A DNA stretch of 64,000 bases from Solimonas sp041659605 (GTDB lineage: Bacteria; Pseudomonadota; Gammaproteobacteria; Nevskiales; Nevskiaceae), in NCBI GenBank assembly GCA_041659605.1, contig JBAZXW010000007.1, positions 62,001-126,000 of the forward strand, in the 5' to 3' direction. The notes below the pieces were generated by a model. That model was not told where the DNA came from. It was given only the letters and a program-made list of their open reading frames with translations, and did not search any database. The translations under genes were made by a program, and so were the position numbers. This document shows positions 6,324 to 16,310 of the stretch, one piece after another (within the stretch, counting starts at the first letter, position 1; each line of letters starts with the position of its first letter).

Positions 6324-9300
6324 ATGAATCAGTCTAAGGCCGTATCGGCCTGCGTGATATTGGCGTTGGCGGCCGGAATCAGCGCGTGTGGACATAGTGA
6401 TAGCCCGTCGGGCACGGACGGCGGCGGTCCGTCGCCGGGGGATGACGGCGAAAACGTGTTCATGGCCATCGTCCCTCCCGGGTCCAATGGCAATTCCGCC
6501 GGAGCCGTCGGCGGCCCGCTGCCGGGGCAGCCGCAGATCTCCTATCCGGCCAACTACCGCGATCAGCTCGATCTGTACGGCAATCTGGCCTATGCGAAGT
6601 CGCCGCTGAAGTCGTCGCCCTGCGAGCCGCCGGCCGACATCGATGCGCACGAGCCGGCGTCCGATGACGCCTGCAACTACTACAAGAAAGCGGGGCTGAC
6701 GCTGGCCGAAGCGGACGCCGTGTCGACGACCGAACTGACGGCGCCCAACGGCAAGGCGGTGACGATCCGGCGCGACGGTTGGGGCGTACCGTACATCGAC
6801 GGTGCCGATCGGGCGTCGGCCGAGTACGGCCTGGGCTATGCCGCGGCGCAGGATCGCCTGTGGCTGTTCGACCTGCTGCGCGCGGTCGGCCGCGGACGCG
6901 CGTCGGAGAAGCTCGGGCCGTCGCCGACCACCTACGATCTCGATCTCGAATTCGCATCCGACTCCGCTTACAGCGAGGAGGAACTGACCGGCATCGTCAA
7001 CAATGCGGTGTCCAAGATCGGCGAGCCGCTCGGATCGATGTTTCTCAGCGACGTCGAGAACTTCGTCGCCGGCATGAACGCCTACGTCGCGTTCCTGCAG
7101 ACGCCGACGGGCGCGGCCGAACTGCCGCTGGAGTACACGACGCTGGCAGTCGGCGTCGGCAGCGGTGCGGGTTTCCCGCCCGCGCCATTCACGGTCAACG
7201 ACATTGTTGCCAACGCGGTGCTGATCCAGTCCGCGCTTGGCCTGGGCGGCGGCGGCGAAGCGCGCAACCTCAACTTGCTGCAGAAGCTCGACGCCAGCAT
7301 CACCGGCGGCACGACGACGCTGCCCGAGTCCGCGTGCAAGCTGTGGCGCGATTTGCGCCACGCCACGGCGGCGGACACGCCGGTGACGGCGTCCGGCACG
7401 TTCGCGACGCAGTCGCCGCCGAGCGTCGACGAGAACTGCCCGCAAACGCTGCCGGCTGGTGCGGCCATCTGGGACGTCGACAGCTTCCGTGGTCACGTGC
7501 TCGAAGCGGCTGAAGGCGCCGCGCCGCTGCCGATACCGAAGAGCTTTTCGCCGATCGAGACACTGTCGCGCAGCAAGCTCGTGGCATCTGCCGCGCACCC
7601 GCCGCTTGCGGCGGCGATCAATCCGGCGCCGCTGCGGCTCGCCGTTTCGGACGATCCCGGCGCGAGCCGCAAGGCGATGCTCAACGAGCACGGCCTGCCG
7701 CTGACCAGCTCGAACTGGATCGCGGTGACCGCCAGCCAGACGCAGTCCGGGCACCCGATCATGGTCGGCGGACCGCAGACCGGCTACTTCATGCCGCAGC
7801 TGCTGTGGGAGGCGGCGGTGGTCTCGCGCGGCGGGACGCCCTTCGAGTTCGCGGCGCGCGGCATCTCGACCGTGAACCTGCCGTACATCGTCATCGGCCG
7901 CGGTCTCGATTTCGCGTGGAGCCCGACCTCGGCCGGGTCCGACTTCACCGACACGCGCGTGTCGAAGCTGTGCAATACCGACGGCACGCCGGCGTCGCGC
8001 GACGACGCCGATGCCGACGGGTTTCCGGACGCCGACGGCTATCTGTACCGGGGCCAGTGCGTGCGCCTGTATCGGCGCATCGACACCTGGACGGCGAATC
8101 CGACCGCAGCCAGTCTCGCGCTCGGCGGCGCACCGCAGCCCGAGACCGTCAGCCGCTACGTGCTGCGCACGCACTACGGGCCGGTGTCGGGTACGGCGAC
8201 GGTCGACGGCGAGCCTGCCGTGATCTCGCGCCAGCGCTCGACTTTCCTCTCCGATGTCGATACTGCGGCGCCGTTCGCGTTGCTGACGACGACCGGCCTG
8301 CAGATGGATCACACCCGGTTCAAGAAGCTGTTCAACAGCATGACGGCCACATTCAACTGGCTGTACGTGGACAAGCAGGACATTGCTTTCATCCAGTCGG
8401 GCCTGTACCCGGTACGCCACGCCGAGGTCTCCGCCGAGCTGCCGGTCTGGGGTGACGGCAACTTCGAATGGATGGCCGACGAAAGCCTGCCGAACGACTT
8501 CTTCACGCGCTACGGCGGCGACGCCGCCGACGGCGCGCTGCCGTATCCGAGCCGCACGCGGCCGATCAAGCAGGACGAGCAGGGTTACTACGAATGGTCC
8601 GGATTCCTGCCCTTGTCGGCGCATATCCAGGACACCAATCCGGCGACCGGATTCCTTGCCAATTGGAACAACGCCGGTGCGAGGGGTTGGTGGGCGGCGG
8701 ACGGCAACGGCACCTACGGCCCGGTGCATCGCGTCAACAGCCTCGGGGAGCGTCTGCAGGCGTTCAAGGCCAGCGGTCGCAAGCATGACCTGGCGAGCAT
8801 GATCGAGATCGCCGGCGATGCGGCCTACACCGATCTGCGTGGACTCGACCTGTTGCCGCTGCTCGACGAGATCGCAGGTCTGGGTGAGCTGACCGCCGAT
8901 CAGCAAGCCGCCCTGACTCTGCTCGCCGACTGGCGCGCCGACGGCTCGCAGAAGTGGATTGACGGTGGCAATGGCCTGGGCGCATTGCGGCGCGACCGCG
9001 ACGCCAGCGGCGCCTACGATCACCGCGCCGCCGTCGTGTTGATGGACGCCTGGTATCTGCGCCTGATGGAGACCGTGACGGTACAGCTGTCGCAGATCGC
9101 GGGGAGCGGCGCATCCGTGCTGACCGGCCGCTACGATGCACCGCGCGCGCAGGGTTCCGCGTACCAGGAAGGCTGGTTCCAGCACATGGTGCGCATGCTC
9201 AACATGGCACTGGGCAAGGCCGGAACGCCGCAGTACCAGGCCCTGCGCTGCGCCGGCTCCGGCGATGTGACGGCCTGCCGCGCTGCGGTGCTGGATGCGC

Positions 9301-9518
9301 TCGATCAGGCGATCGTCGATCTGGGCGGCATCGCCAACCAGGCGGCGTGGGATGGCACGCAGATCGAATACCCGAAGAGCGTCGACTGCGGCAACGTCGA
9401 GGCCTGCGACGCGGTCGAGCACACCTCGTTCGCGTATCAGCCGGTGCCGTCGATTCACTGGATCAACCGCCCGACCTTCCAGCAGGCGGTGGAGATCCGT
9501 TCGCCGGCGGCGCGTTGA
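6324..9518 (+). CDS. Penicillin-acylase-family lipoprotein (Ntn hydrolase)
   Basis: A 1,064-residue protein starting at ATG 6324 behind GAGAG; a GTG at 6300 is possible but less likely. A lipoprotein signal ends in the lipobox ISAC-G near residue 20. The acylase pattern begins with RRDGWGVPYIDGADRAS and AAAQDRLWLFDLLR (alpha-chain part). The likely self-cleavage site and nucleophile are in LTSSNW (second Ser, about residue 463), matching the usual SN-x-W start of the beta chain. Such enzymes cleave amide bonds in beta-lactams, acyl-homoserine lactones or other acyl amides; the substrate here is unknown. It is larger than typical acylases of about 800 residues and probably faces the periplasm or cell surface. 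Confidence 0.85.
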   Translation: MNQSKAVSACVILALAAGISACGHSDSPSGTDGGGPSPGDDGENVFMAIVPPGSNGNSAGAVGGPLPGQPQISYPANYRDQLDLYGNLAYAKSPLKSSPCEPPADIDAHEPASDDACNYYKKAGLTLAEADAVSTTELTAPNGKAVTIRRDGWGVPYIDGADRASAEYGLGYAAAQDRLWLFDLLRAVGRGRASEKLGPSPTTYDLDLEFASDSAYSEEELTGIVNNAVSKIGEPLGSMFLSDVENFVAGMNAYVAFLQTPTGAAELPLEYTTLAVGVGSGAGFPPAPFTVNDIVANAVLIQSALGLGGGGEARNLNLLQKLDASITGGTTTLPESACKLWRDLRHATAADTPVTASGTFATQSPPSVDENCPQTLPAGAAIWDVDSFRGHVLEAAEGAAPLPIPKSFSPIETLSRSKLVASAAHPPLAAAINPAPLRLAVSDDPGASRKAMLNEHGLPLTSSNWIAVTASQTQSGHPIMVGGPQTGYFMPQLLWEAAVVSRGGTPFEFAARGISTVNLPYIVIGRGLDFAWSPTSAGSDFTDTRVSKLCNTDGTPASRDDADADGFPDADGYLYRGQCVRLYRRIDTWTANPTAASLALGGAPQPETVSRYVLRTHYGPVSGTATVDGEPAVISRQRSTFLSDVDTAAPFALLTTTGLQMDHTRFKKLFNSMTATFNWLYVDKQDIAFIQSGLYPVRHAEVSAELPVWGDGNFEWMADESLPNDFFTRYGGDAADGALPYPSRTRPIKQDEQGYYEWSGFLPLSAHIQDTNPATGFLANWNNAGARGWWAADGNGTYGPVHRVNSLGERLQAFKASGRKHDLASMIEIAGDAAYTDLRGLDLLPLLDEIAGLGELTADQQAALTLLADWRADGSQKWIDGGNGLGALRRDRDASGAYDHRAAVVLMDAWYLRLMETVTVQLSQIAGSGASVLTGRYDAPRAQGSAYQEGWFQHMVRMLNMALGKAGTPQYQALRCAGSGDVTACRAAVLDALDQAIVDLGGIANQAAWDGTQIEYPKSVDCGNVEACDAVEHTSFAYQPVPSIHWINRPTFQQAVEIRSPAAR

Positions 9519-9541
9519 TCCTCGCGGAGAACTTCTGAGCC

Positions 9542-10456
9542 ATGCGTATTGGCATTGATTTGGGCGGCACCAAGACCGAGGGCGTCGTGCTCGGCGCCGA
9601 CTCGCGCATCCTCGCGCGGCGCCGCGTGCCGACGCCGCCGGACGATTACGACGCGGCGCTGCGCATCATCGTCGAGCTGGTGAATCAGCTCGAGGCGGAT
9701 GTCGGTACGCGCGGATTGCCGGTCGGCGCCGGCACGCCGGGCGCGCGCTCGAAGCTGACCGGGCGCATGAAGAACTGCAATTCGACCTGTCTCAACGACC
9801 GGCCGCTGCTGGAGGACCTGGAGACTCGCCTTGGGCCACGCGTGCGCATCGCCAACGATGCCGACTGCTTGACGCTGTCCGAGGCGCACGACGGCGCGGC
9901 GGCCGGCGCGCGCTGCGTGTTCGGGGCGATTCTGGGCACCGGTGTCGGCGGCGGCGTGGTCGTCAACGGCGAGCTGCTGTCCGGTCCGAATGCCATCGCG
10001 GGCGAATGGGGACACAACGCGCTGCCGTGGCCGCGGCCGGAATGGGGCGAGGTGCCGGGGCCGCTCGGCTGGGACGGCCGGCACGGCTCGATCGAGGTCT
10101 ATGGCTGCGGGCCCGGGCTGGCGCTGGATCACGAACGCGTCAACGGCGTGCGACTGCGCGGCGAGGAGATCGTCGCTGCCTCGGCTGCCGGCGACGCTGC
10201 GGCGGAAGCGACGTTGCAGCGCTGGGAGGACCGCCTCGCGCGCGCCTTCGCCAGCATCATCAACGTGCTCGATCCGGACGTGATCGTCGTCGGCGGCGGT
10301 TTGTCGAAAGTCGAACGTCTGTACCGCAACGTGCCGCAGCGCTGGGGCGCCTGGGTGTTCTCGGACAGCGTCGAGACGCGGCTGCTGCCGGCGCTGCACG
10401 GCGATTCCAGCGGCGTGCGCGGCGCAGCCTGGCTGTGGCCGGATCCGGAGCGATGA
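9542..10456 (+). CDS. ROK-family sugar kinase (Mak/fructokinase-like)
   Basis: A 304-residue ROK protein. The N-terminal phosphate-binding motif is IGIDLGGTKTEGVVLG, and the catalytic Asp region is NDADCLTLSEAHDGAA, followed by LGTGVGGGVVV. It would phosphorylate a hexose such as fructose or mannose with ATP in the cytoplasm. The ROK zinc site normally reads CxCGxxGCxExxxSGP. Here the matching stretch is GWDGRHGSIEVYGCGP, so the cysteines are largely replaced, while the histidine in EWGHN is kept. The zinc is therefore probably absent. The stop overlaps the start of the next kinase gene (ATGA), so both are likely made together. Confidence 0.85.
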   Translation: MRIGIDLGGTKTEGVVLGADSRILARRRVPTPPDDYDAALRIIVELVNQLEADVGTRGLPVGAGTPGARSKLTGRMKNCNSTCLNDRPLLEDLETRLGPRVRIANDADCLTLSEAHDGAAAGARCVFGAILGTGVGGGVVVNGELLSGPNAIAGEWGHNALPWPRPEWGEVPGPLGWDGRHGSIEVYGCGPGLALDHERVNGVRLRGEEIVAASAAGDAAAEATLQRWEDRLARAFASIINVLDPDVIVVGGGLSKVERLYRNVPQRWGAWVFSDSVETRLLPALHGDSSGVRGAAWLWPDPER

Positions 10457-10962
10457 GCCCGCCGTTGCTGATGGTGCTGATCGGGTTGCCGGGCGCCGGC
10501 AAGACCACGCTGGCGCGCGTGCTGGCGCCGCGTCTGGCGGCGACGATCGTCGATCGCGACGCGATCCGCGCGCGCTGTTGTCCCGGTGCGCCGGCCGATG
10601 CGCGCAGCAACGCCATCGCCAATGCCGAGATGGTGCGCGAGATCGGCCAGCGCCTGCGTAGCGGCGAAAGCGTCATCGCCGACGGCCGCACTTACGCCGC
10701 GGATGCGGACCGTTGCCGCATGGCCGAGATGGGCCTTGCCGCCGGCGCGCGAGTGCGCTTCGTCTGGCTGGACGTGTCGCTCACGCTCGCCAAGCAGCGC
10801 GTGGCCCAGAGTCGCGGGGCGCATCCGGCCAGCGATCGCACCGCCAGACTCGTGCACGAGGTCGCGCGGCGATTCGACGAGGTCGAGGACCGCGCACTAC
10901 ACCTCGACGGATCGCGGTCTATCGCGGCACTGGCCGACGACGTTCTGCTCTGGCTCGCCTGA
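10453..10962 (+). CDS. Small P-loop kinase
   Basis: A 169-residue protein with a Walker A motif at residues 11-18 (GLPGAGKT), then DRDAIR and an Arg-rich C-terminal half. This fits the AAA/zeta-toxin/gluconate-kinase-like group of small metabolite kinases. The start ATG overlaps the stop of the ROK kinase gene. The acceptor cannot be named; coupling to a sugar kinase suggests a small sugar or sugar derivative. It lacks the long C-terminal region of zeta toxins and has no adjacent antitoxin gene, so a toxin role is unlikely. Confidence 0.75.
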   Translation: MSPPLLMVLIGLPGAGKTTLARVLAPRLAATIVDRDAIRARCCPGAPADARSNAIANAEMVREIGQRLRSGESVIADGRTYAADADRCRMAEMGLAAGARVRFVWLDVSLTLAKQRVAQSRGAHPASDRTARLVHEVARRFDEVEDRALHLDGSRSIAALADDVLLWLA

Positions 10963-11042
10963 ATCGCTCAGCGACCCCGCGTCTGGCATATTTTTATACG
11001 CGTACGTAAAATTGACCTCGTACGGCTGGGCGGGAGCGAACC

Positions 11043-11663
11043 ATGAACAAAATCCGGCAGGCAGGCGCGAGCGCGATGCCGGCGCTCGACTGGGGCGGCG
11101 TCACGCGTCGAGGCTTCATGAAGAGCCTCGCGGCGGTGGGCGCGGTGGTCGGGGGACTGGCCGCCAGCGGCTGCGAACGCGGCACCGAGCAGGGCGCCGA
11201 TGGCCGCCCCTTGCTTGCACTGTCCGCCGCGCAGGCACGCACGCTCGGCGCGGTCGCCGACGCGGTGATTCCGACGCAGCCCGGATTTCCCAGCGCCGCG
11301 CAGGCAGATGTCGTGCGCCGCTTCGACGAGGAACTGAGTTTCGTCGCGCCGTCGATCCAGTCGGATCTGCAGGCGGCGCTGGGCGTGCTCGAATACGCGC
11401 CCTTCCTGTACGGCCATTTCTCGCGCTTCGCCGCGCTCGGTATCCCCGCGCGCCGCGAAGTGCTGCAGGCGATGAACACGAGCCGCGTCGAGATCCTGCG
11501 TGCGGTCGGCAACAACGCGAAGATCCTCGTGCAGTTCTTTTACTTCGGTCATCCGTCGGTGTGGACGGCGATCGGCTACGACGGGCCGTTCGGCAAGATG
11601 CCGGAGCAGATGAGCGAGCAGCGCGCCTGGTATGCCGAGCACACCACCGGAGGTGCGGCATGA
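11043..11663 (+). CDS. Tat-exported small subunit, gluconate 2-dehydrogenase subunit 3 family
   Basis: A 206-residue protein with a twin-arginine signal (TRRGFMKSL) followed by a hydrophobic segment and a possible lipobox (AASGC). The mature part carries the family pattern around LSAAQARTLGAVADAVIPT and later HPSVWTAIGYDG. Proteins of this family are the small partner of periplasmic GMC dehydrogenases; the Tat signal lets the folded, FAD-loaded complex be exported. The gene overlaps the GMC oxidoreductase gene by four bases (ATGA), the usual arrangement. Confidence 0.85.
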   Translation: MNKIRQAGASAMPALDWGGVTRRGFMKSLAAVGAVVGGLAASGCERGTEQGADGRPLLALSAAQARTLGAVADAVIPTQPGFPSAAQADVVRRFDEELSFVAPSIQSDLQAALGVLEYAPFLYGHFSRFAALGIPARREVLQAMNTSRVEILRAVGNNAKILVQFFYFGHPSVWTAIGYDGPFGKMPEQMSEQRAWYAEHTTGGAA

Positions 11664-13237
11664 GCGGCAGGCCAGGAGGACAGCCAGGAGGGCGGATCTT
11701 CCAATGGAGCGACCTGACCGAGTCGCAGACGATCCGCGCCGATGTCTGCGTCATCGGCTCCGGCTGCGGCGGTGCGACGGTCGCCAAGAAGCTCGCCGAG
11801 GCCGGACGCGACGTCGTGATTCTCGAACGCGGCGGCTATTACCCGGAGAGCACGTTCGACCAGAGTGAAGTCGGCATGAACGCCAAGCTGTCGGCCGACC
11901 GCAGCATGCGTGCGTCCGCCGACGGCGGCACGCTGCTGCTGTCGGGCCACAACGTCGGCGGCGCGTCGGTGCACTACTGGGCGGATTCGTATCGCACGCC
12001 GGAGGATCGCCTGGAACTGTGGGCGGATCGCTACGGCGTGCGAGGTCATGATCTGGCGGCGCTGATGCCGGCCTGGGACGAGCTGACCGGCAATCTCAAC
12101 GTGCACCCGGCGACCGAGGAGTATCACAACCGCATGAACCAGCTGCTGCGCGAGGGTGCGCACAAGCTGGGCTGGGAAGGCAATCCGGTGCCCCAGGCGC
12201 GCAAGAGCTGCGTCAAGTCCGGACACTGCATGCAGGGCTGCGTGTACCGCGCCAAGCAGTCGCAGCTGGTCACGCATATCCCGCAGGCGGTTGCGCTCGG
12301 CGCGCGTGTGTATGCGGATGTCGAGGCGCGTGAACTGGTGTGGGAGAACGGCAAGGTCCGGCGCCTGCTCGCGCGTGTTGTGCACCGGCCGTCGAACCGC
12401 GCGTCCGCCATCGAGCTGACGATCGACGCGAAAGCTTTCGTCGTCGCCGGCGGCGGCTACAACAGCGCGCCGTTCCTGTTGCGGCAGAACCTGAAGAAGC
12501 AGCTGCCGATGCTCGGCAGGAGCTTCGGCATGAACCCGACGGCGATGGTGCACGGCCTCTACGACGAGGACATCGTGCTCTGGCGCAACATCCCGGCGGC
12601 GTTCGGCGTCGAGCAATTCCGGCTTGCGCGTCACGACGATGCCGGGCGGTACGTCGAAGGCGGCTATTTGCTGATGGCGAACCAGATCCAGCCGGGCCTG
12701 CTCGGCTCGATGATGCCGCTGATGGGCGAGGCGCTAGGCGAGTGGATGGGACAGATGAAACGGGTCGGCGGCACGATCGCCTGGATCGACGATCCGGCCG
12801 AAGAGCTCGGCGAGCTCAAGCTCGCGACGGACGGCACCACCAAGGCGGACTATCCCTACGGACCGAAGACGCAGGCGATTCTGCGCGACACGATCAGGAA
12901 GCAGGCGCAGATCCAGTTTGCGGTCGGCGCGCGCAAACTGCTGGTCGCCGGCGCCGATGCGCTGGTGCTGGAGAGCGAAGCGGATCTGGCGAAGATCGAT
13001 GCGCTGCCGATCCGTGCCGGCGGCCTGTACATGGCGGCGCCGCACCCGTCGGGCGGCTGCATCATGGGCCGCAGCGCGCAGGATTCGGTGACCGACTCAT
13101 CGCACCGTGTGCACGGCTTCGACAACCTGTTCGTCGCCGACAGCTCCGCGTTCCCGACGCCGGTGTCGGTCGACCCGAGCTTCACGATCATGGCGTTCAG
13201 CTATGTCGCGGCGAAGCACATCCACGCGATGCTCTGA
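11660..13237 (+). CDS. GMC-family FAD oxidoreductase
   Basis: A 525-residue flavoprotein. The FAD Rossmann motif lies near residues 29-34 (VIGSGCGG) followed by VVILERGG. The C-terminal GMC block includes PHPSGGCIMG with the likely active-site His, and FVADSSAFPTPVSVDPSFTI. The usual second His/Asn (as in VNPSLTI) is Asp here (VDPSFTI), which is atypical. A cysteine-bearing stretch (SCVKSGHCMQGC) near residues 188-199 is as in long-chain alcohol/steroid-type members. It has no signal of its own, so it probably leaves the cell bound to the Tat-signal partner and oxidises an alcohol or sugar in the periplasm. The substrate is unknown. Confidence 0.85.
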   Translation: MSGRPGGQPGGRIFQWSDLTESQTIRADVCVIGSGCGGATVAKKLAEAGRDVVILERGGYYPESTFDQSEVGMNAKLSADRSMRASADGGTLLLSGHNVGGASVHYWADSYRTPEDRLELWADRYGVRGHDLAALMPAWDELTGNLNVHPATEEYHNRMNQLLREGAHKLGWEGNPVPQARKSCVKSGHCMQGCVYRAKQSQLVTHIPQAVALGARVYADVEARELVWENGKVRRLLARVVHRPSNRASAIELTIDAKAFVVAGGGYNSAPFLLRQNLKKQLPMLGRSFGMNPTAMVHGLYDEDIVLWRNIPAAFGVEQFRLARHDDAGRYVEGGYLLMANQIQPGLLGSMMPLMGEALGEWMGQMKRVGGTIAWIDDPAEELGELKLATDGTTKADYPYGPKTQAILRDTIRKQAQIQFAVGARKLLVAGADALVLESEADLAKIDALPIRAGGLYMAAPHPSGGCIMGRSAQDSVTDSSHRVHGFDNLFVADSSAFPTPVSVDPSFTIMAFSYVAAKHIHAML

Positions 13238-13240
13238 ATC

Positions 13241-13310
13241 GTAGGTCGGCAATCCATTGCCGACATCCCCGTTCGGCGAGCGCCCCGGCGGCAAAGGATT
13301 GCCGCCCTAC
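13241..13310. repeat. GTAG-headed REP pair (BIME) after the GMC gene
   Basis: Two imperfectly similar palindromes face each other. One begins GTAG GTCGGCAA and closes with TTGCCGAC; the other, on the minus strand, begins GTAG GGCGGCAA and closes with TTGCCGCC. The same 70-bp arrangement recurs at 43216-43286. GTAG-headed palindromes are the form mobilised by REP-associated tyrosine transposases in Stenotrophomonas and relatives. No such transposase gene lies in the window. Confidence 0.85.
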
Positions 13311-13315
13311 ACGCG

Positions 13316-13351
13316 AAAAAAAGGCGGGCCGAACCGGCTGTTCGGCCCGCC
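13316..13351 (-). terminator. Rho-independent terminator of ppa
   Basis: On the minus strand a perfect 11-bp stem (GGCGGGCCGAA, 13341-13351 with 13323-13333) with a 7-base loop is followed by a run of T. It lies 22 bases beyond the ppa stop codon. Confidence 0.9.
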
Positions 13352-13373
13352 TCCTGTCGCTTCACAACCGCGA

Positions 13374-13922
13374 TCAGAAATTCGGCTTCTTCTTCGCGTT
13401 ATTGAACATCTCGACGCTGGCTTCGATCGCCTTGATCGAGTCCTTGGGGCCGTGCCAGCCCTTGATCTTGACCCACTTGCCCTTTTCGAGGTCCTTGTAG
13501 TGCTCGAAGAAGTGCTGGATCTGGTCGCGGACCAGGTCCGGCAGTTCGCGCACGCTGGTCACGCCCTTGTACAGCGGGCTGATCTTGTTGTTCGGCACGG
13601 CGATCACCTTCTCGTCGGTGCCGGACTCGTCCTCCATCTCCAGCATGCCGATCGGGCGGCAGTTGATCACGCAGCCGGGGATCAGGCGCATCGGCATCAT
13701 CACCAGCACGTCGAGCGGATCGCCGTCGCCGCACAGCGTGTGCGGGACGTAGCCGTAGTTGCACGGGTAGCGCATCGGCGTCGTCAGCAGGCGGTCGACG
13801 AAGATCGCGCCAGAGGTTTTGTCCACCTCGTACTTCACCGGCTCGCTGTTCATCGGGATTTCGATGATGACGTTGATGTCGTTCGGTACGTCCTTGCCGG
13901 TCGGCACAAGGTCCCAGCTCAT
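13374..13922 (-). CDS. ppa: Inorganic pyrophosphatase, family I
   Basis: A 182-residue cytoplasmic enzyme that hydrolyses pyrophosphate to two phosphates. The family motif for metal and substrate binding is present (GDGDPLDVLVM), as are EIP near the N terminus, the Lys/Tyr-rich NYGYVPHT stretch and the C-terminal KGWH region. Length matches bacterial family I enzymes. It has its own terminator and a TATAAT box 35 bases upstream. It lies next to the gene for a membrane pyrophosphatase that uses the same substrate to pump ions, so the cell has both a dissipating and an energy-saving route. Confidence 0.96.
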   Translation of the reverse strand: MSWDLVPTGKDVPNDINVIIEIPMNSEPVKYEVDKTSGAIFVDRLLTTPMRYPCNYGYVPHTLCGDGDPLDVLVMMPMRLIPGCVINCRPIGMLEMEDESGTDEKVIAVPNNKISPLYKGVTSVRELPDLVRDQIQHFFEHYKDLEKGKWVKIKGWHGPKDSIKAIEASVEMFNNAKKKPNF

Positions 13923-13957
13923 GACTCACTCCTGCGGTGCTGCAAAAATGGGGCGCA

Positions 13958-13963
13958 ATTATA
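13958..13963 (-). promoter_or_regulatory. Possible -10 box of ppa
   Basis: Reads TATAAT on the minus strand, 35 bases before the ppa ATG. No good -35 box is seen at the expected distance, where the hppA terminator stem begins. Confidence 0.45.
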
Positions 13964-13975
13964 GCGGCGGGCATG

Positions 13976-14010
13976 AAAAAGGGCGCCCCGGAGCATGCTC
14001 GGGGGCGCCC
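13976..14010 (-). terminator. Rho-independent terminator of hppA
   Basis: On the minus strand the stem GGGCGCCCC / GGGGCGCCC (14002-14010 with 13981-13989) encloses a short palindromic loop and is followed by five T. It starts about 20 bases after the hppA stop codon. Confidence 0.88.
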
Positions 14011-14030
14011 TTGGGCAAAAAACGATCAGA

Positions 14031-16055
<2,025 letters not shown>

Positions 16056-16289
16056 CGGAGAAACCTCCTGTGATGTGCGTTCGGAACGAGAGTCGAGCTG
16101 ATTTCAGTTGCCCGCGGCATCGATTGCCGTCTTCGGCTGTTGTGTCTTCTTCTTGCAGCTCCCCAATCTGAAATTAAGTCAAAGCCCCTGGGTAGGGGCC
16201 GACCGACTATGGCACGAAGCCCGAGACAGGGGCAATCGTGTTCAAACCCCAGTTCGTCGCCTGCGTGAAACCCGGGTTTAGGATTGCAC

Positions 16290-16310
16290 CCCGGGCTGCG
16301 CCCGGGCTAC
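16290..16310 (-). repeat. GTAG-headed REP palindrome at the end of pfp
   Basis: On the minus strand it reads GTAG then CCCGGGC, GCA, GCCCGGG. The TAG of the head (16309-16307) is the stop codon of pfp. A second small palindrome (AAACCCGGGTTT, 16268-16279) lies just downstream. The hairpin could also slow transcription, but no T run follows. Confidence 0.75.

Noticed and set aside
6321..9458. Open frame of about 1,045 codons opposite the penicillin acylase gene
   Set aside because: It is antisense to a gene with clear family motifs, has Arg/Gln/Asp-rich composition without domains, and such frames are common opposite GC-rich genes.
16056..16306. Riboswitch or promoter upstream of hppA
   Set aside because: TTGACT is present on the minus strand, but no -10 follows at 16-18 bases, and no known aptamer core was recognised.
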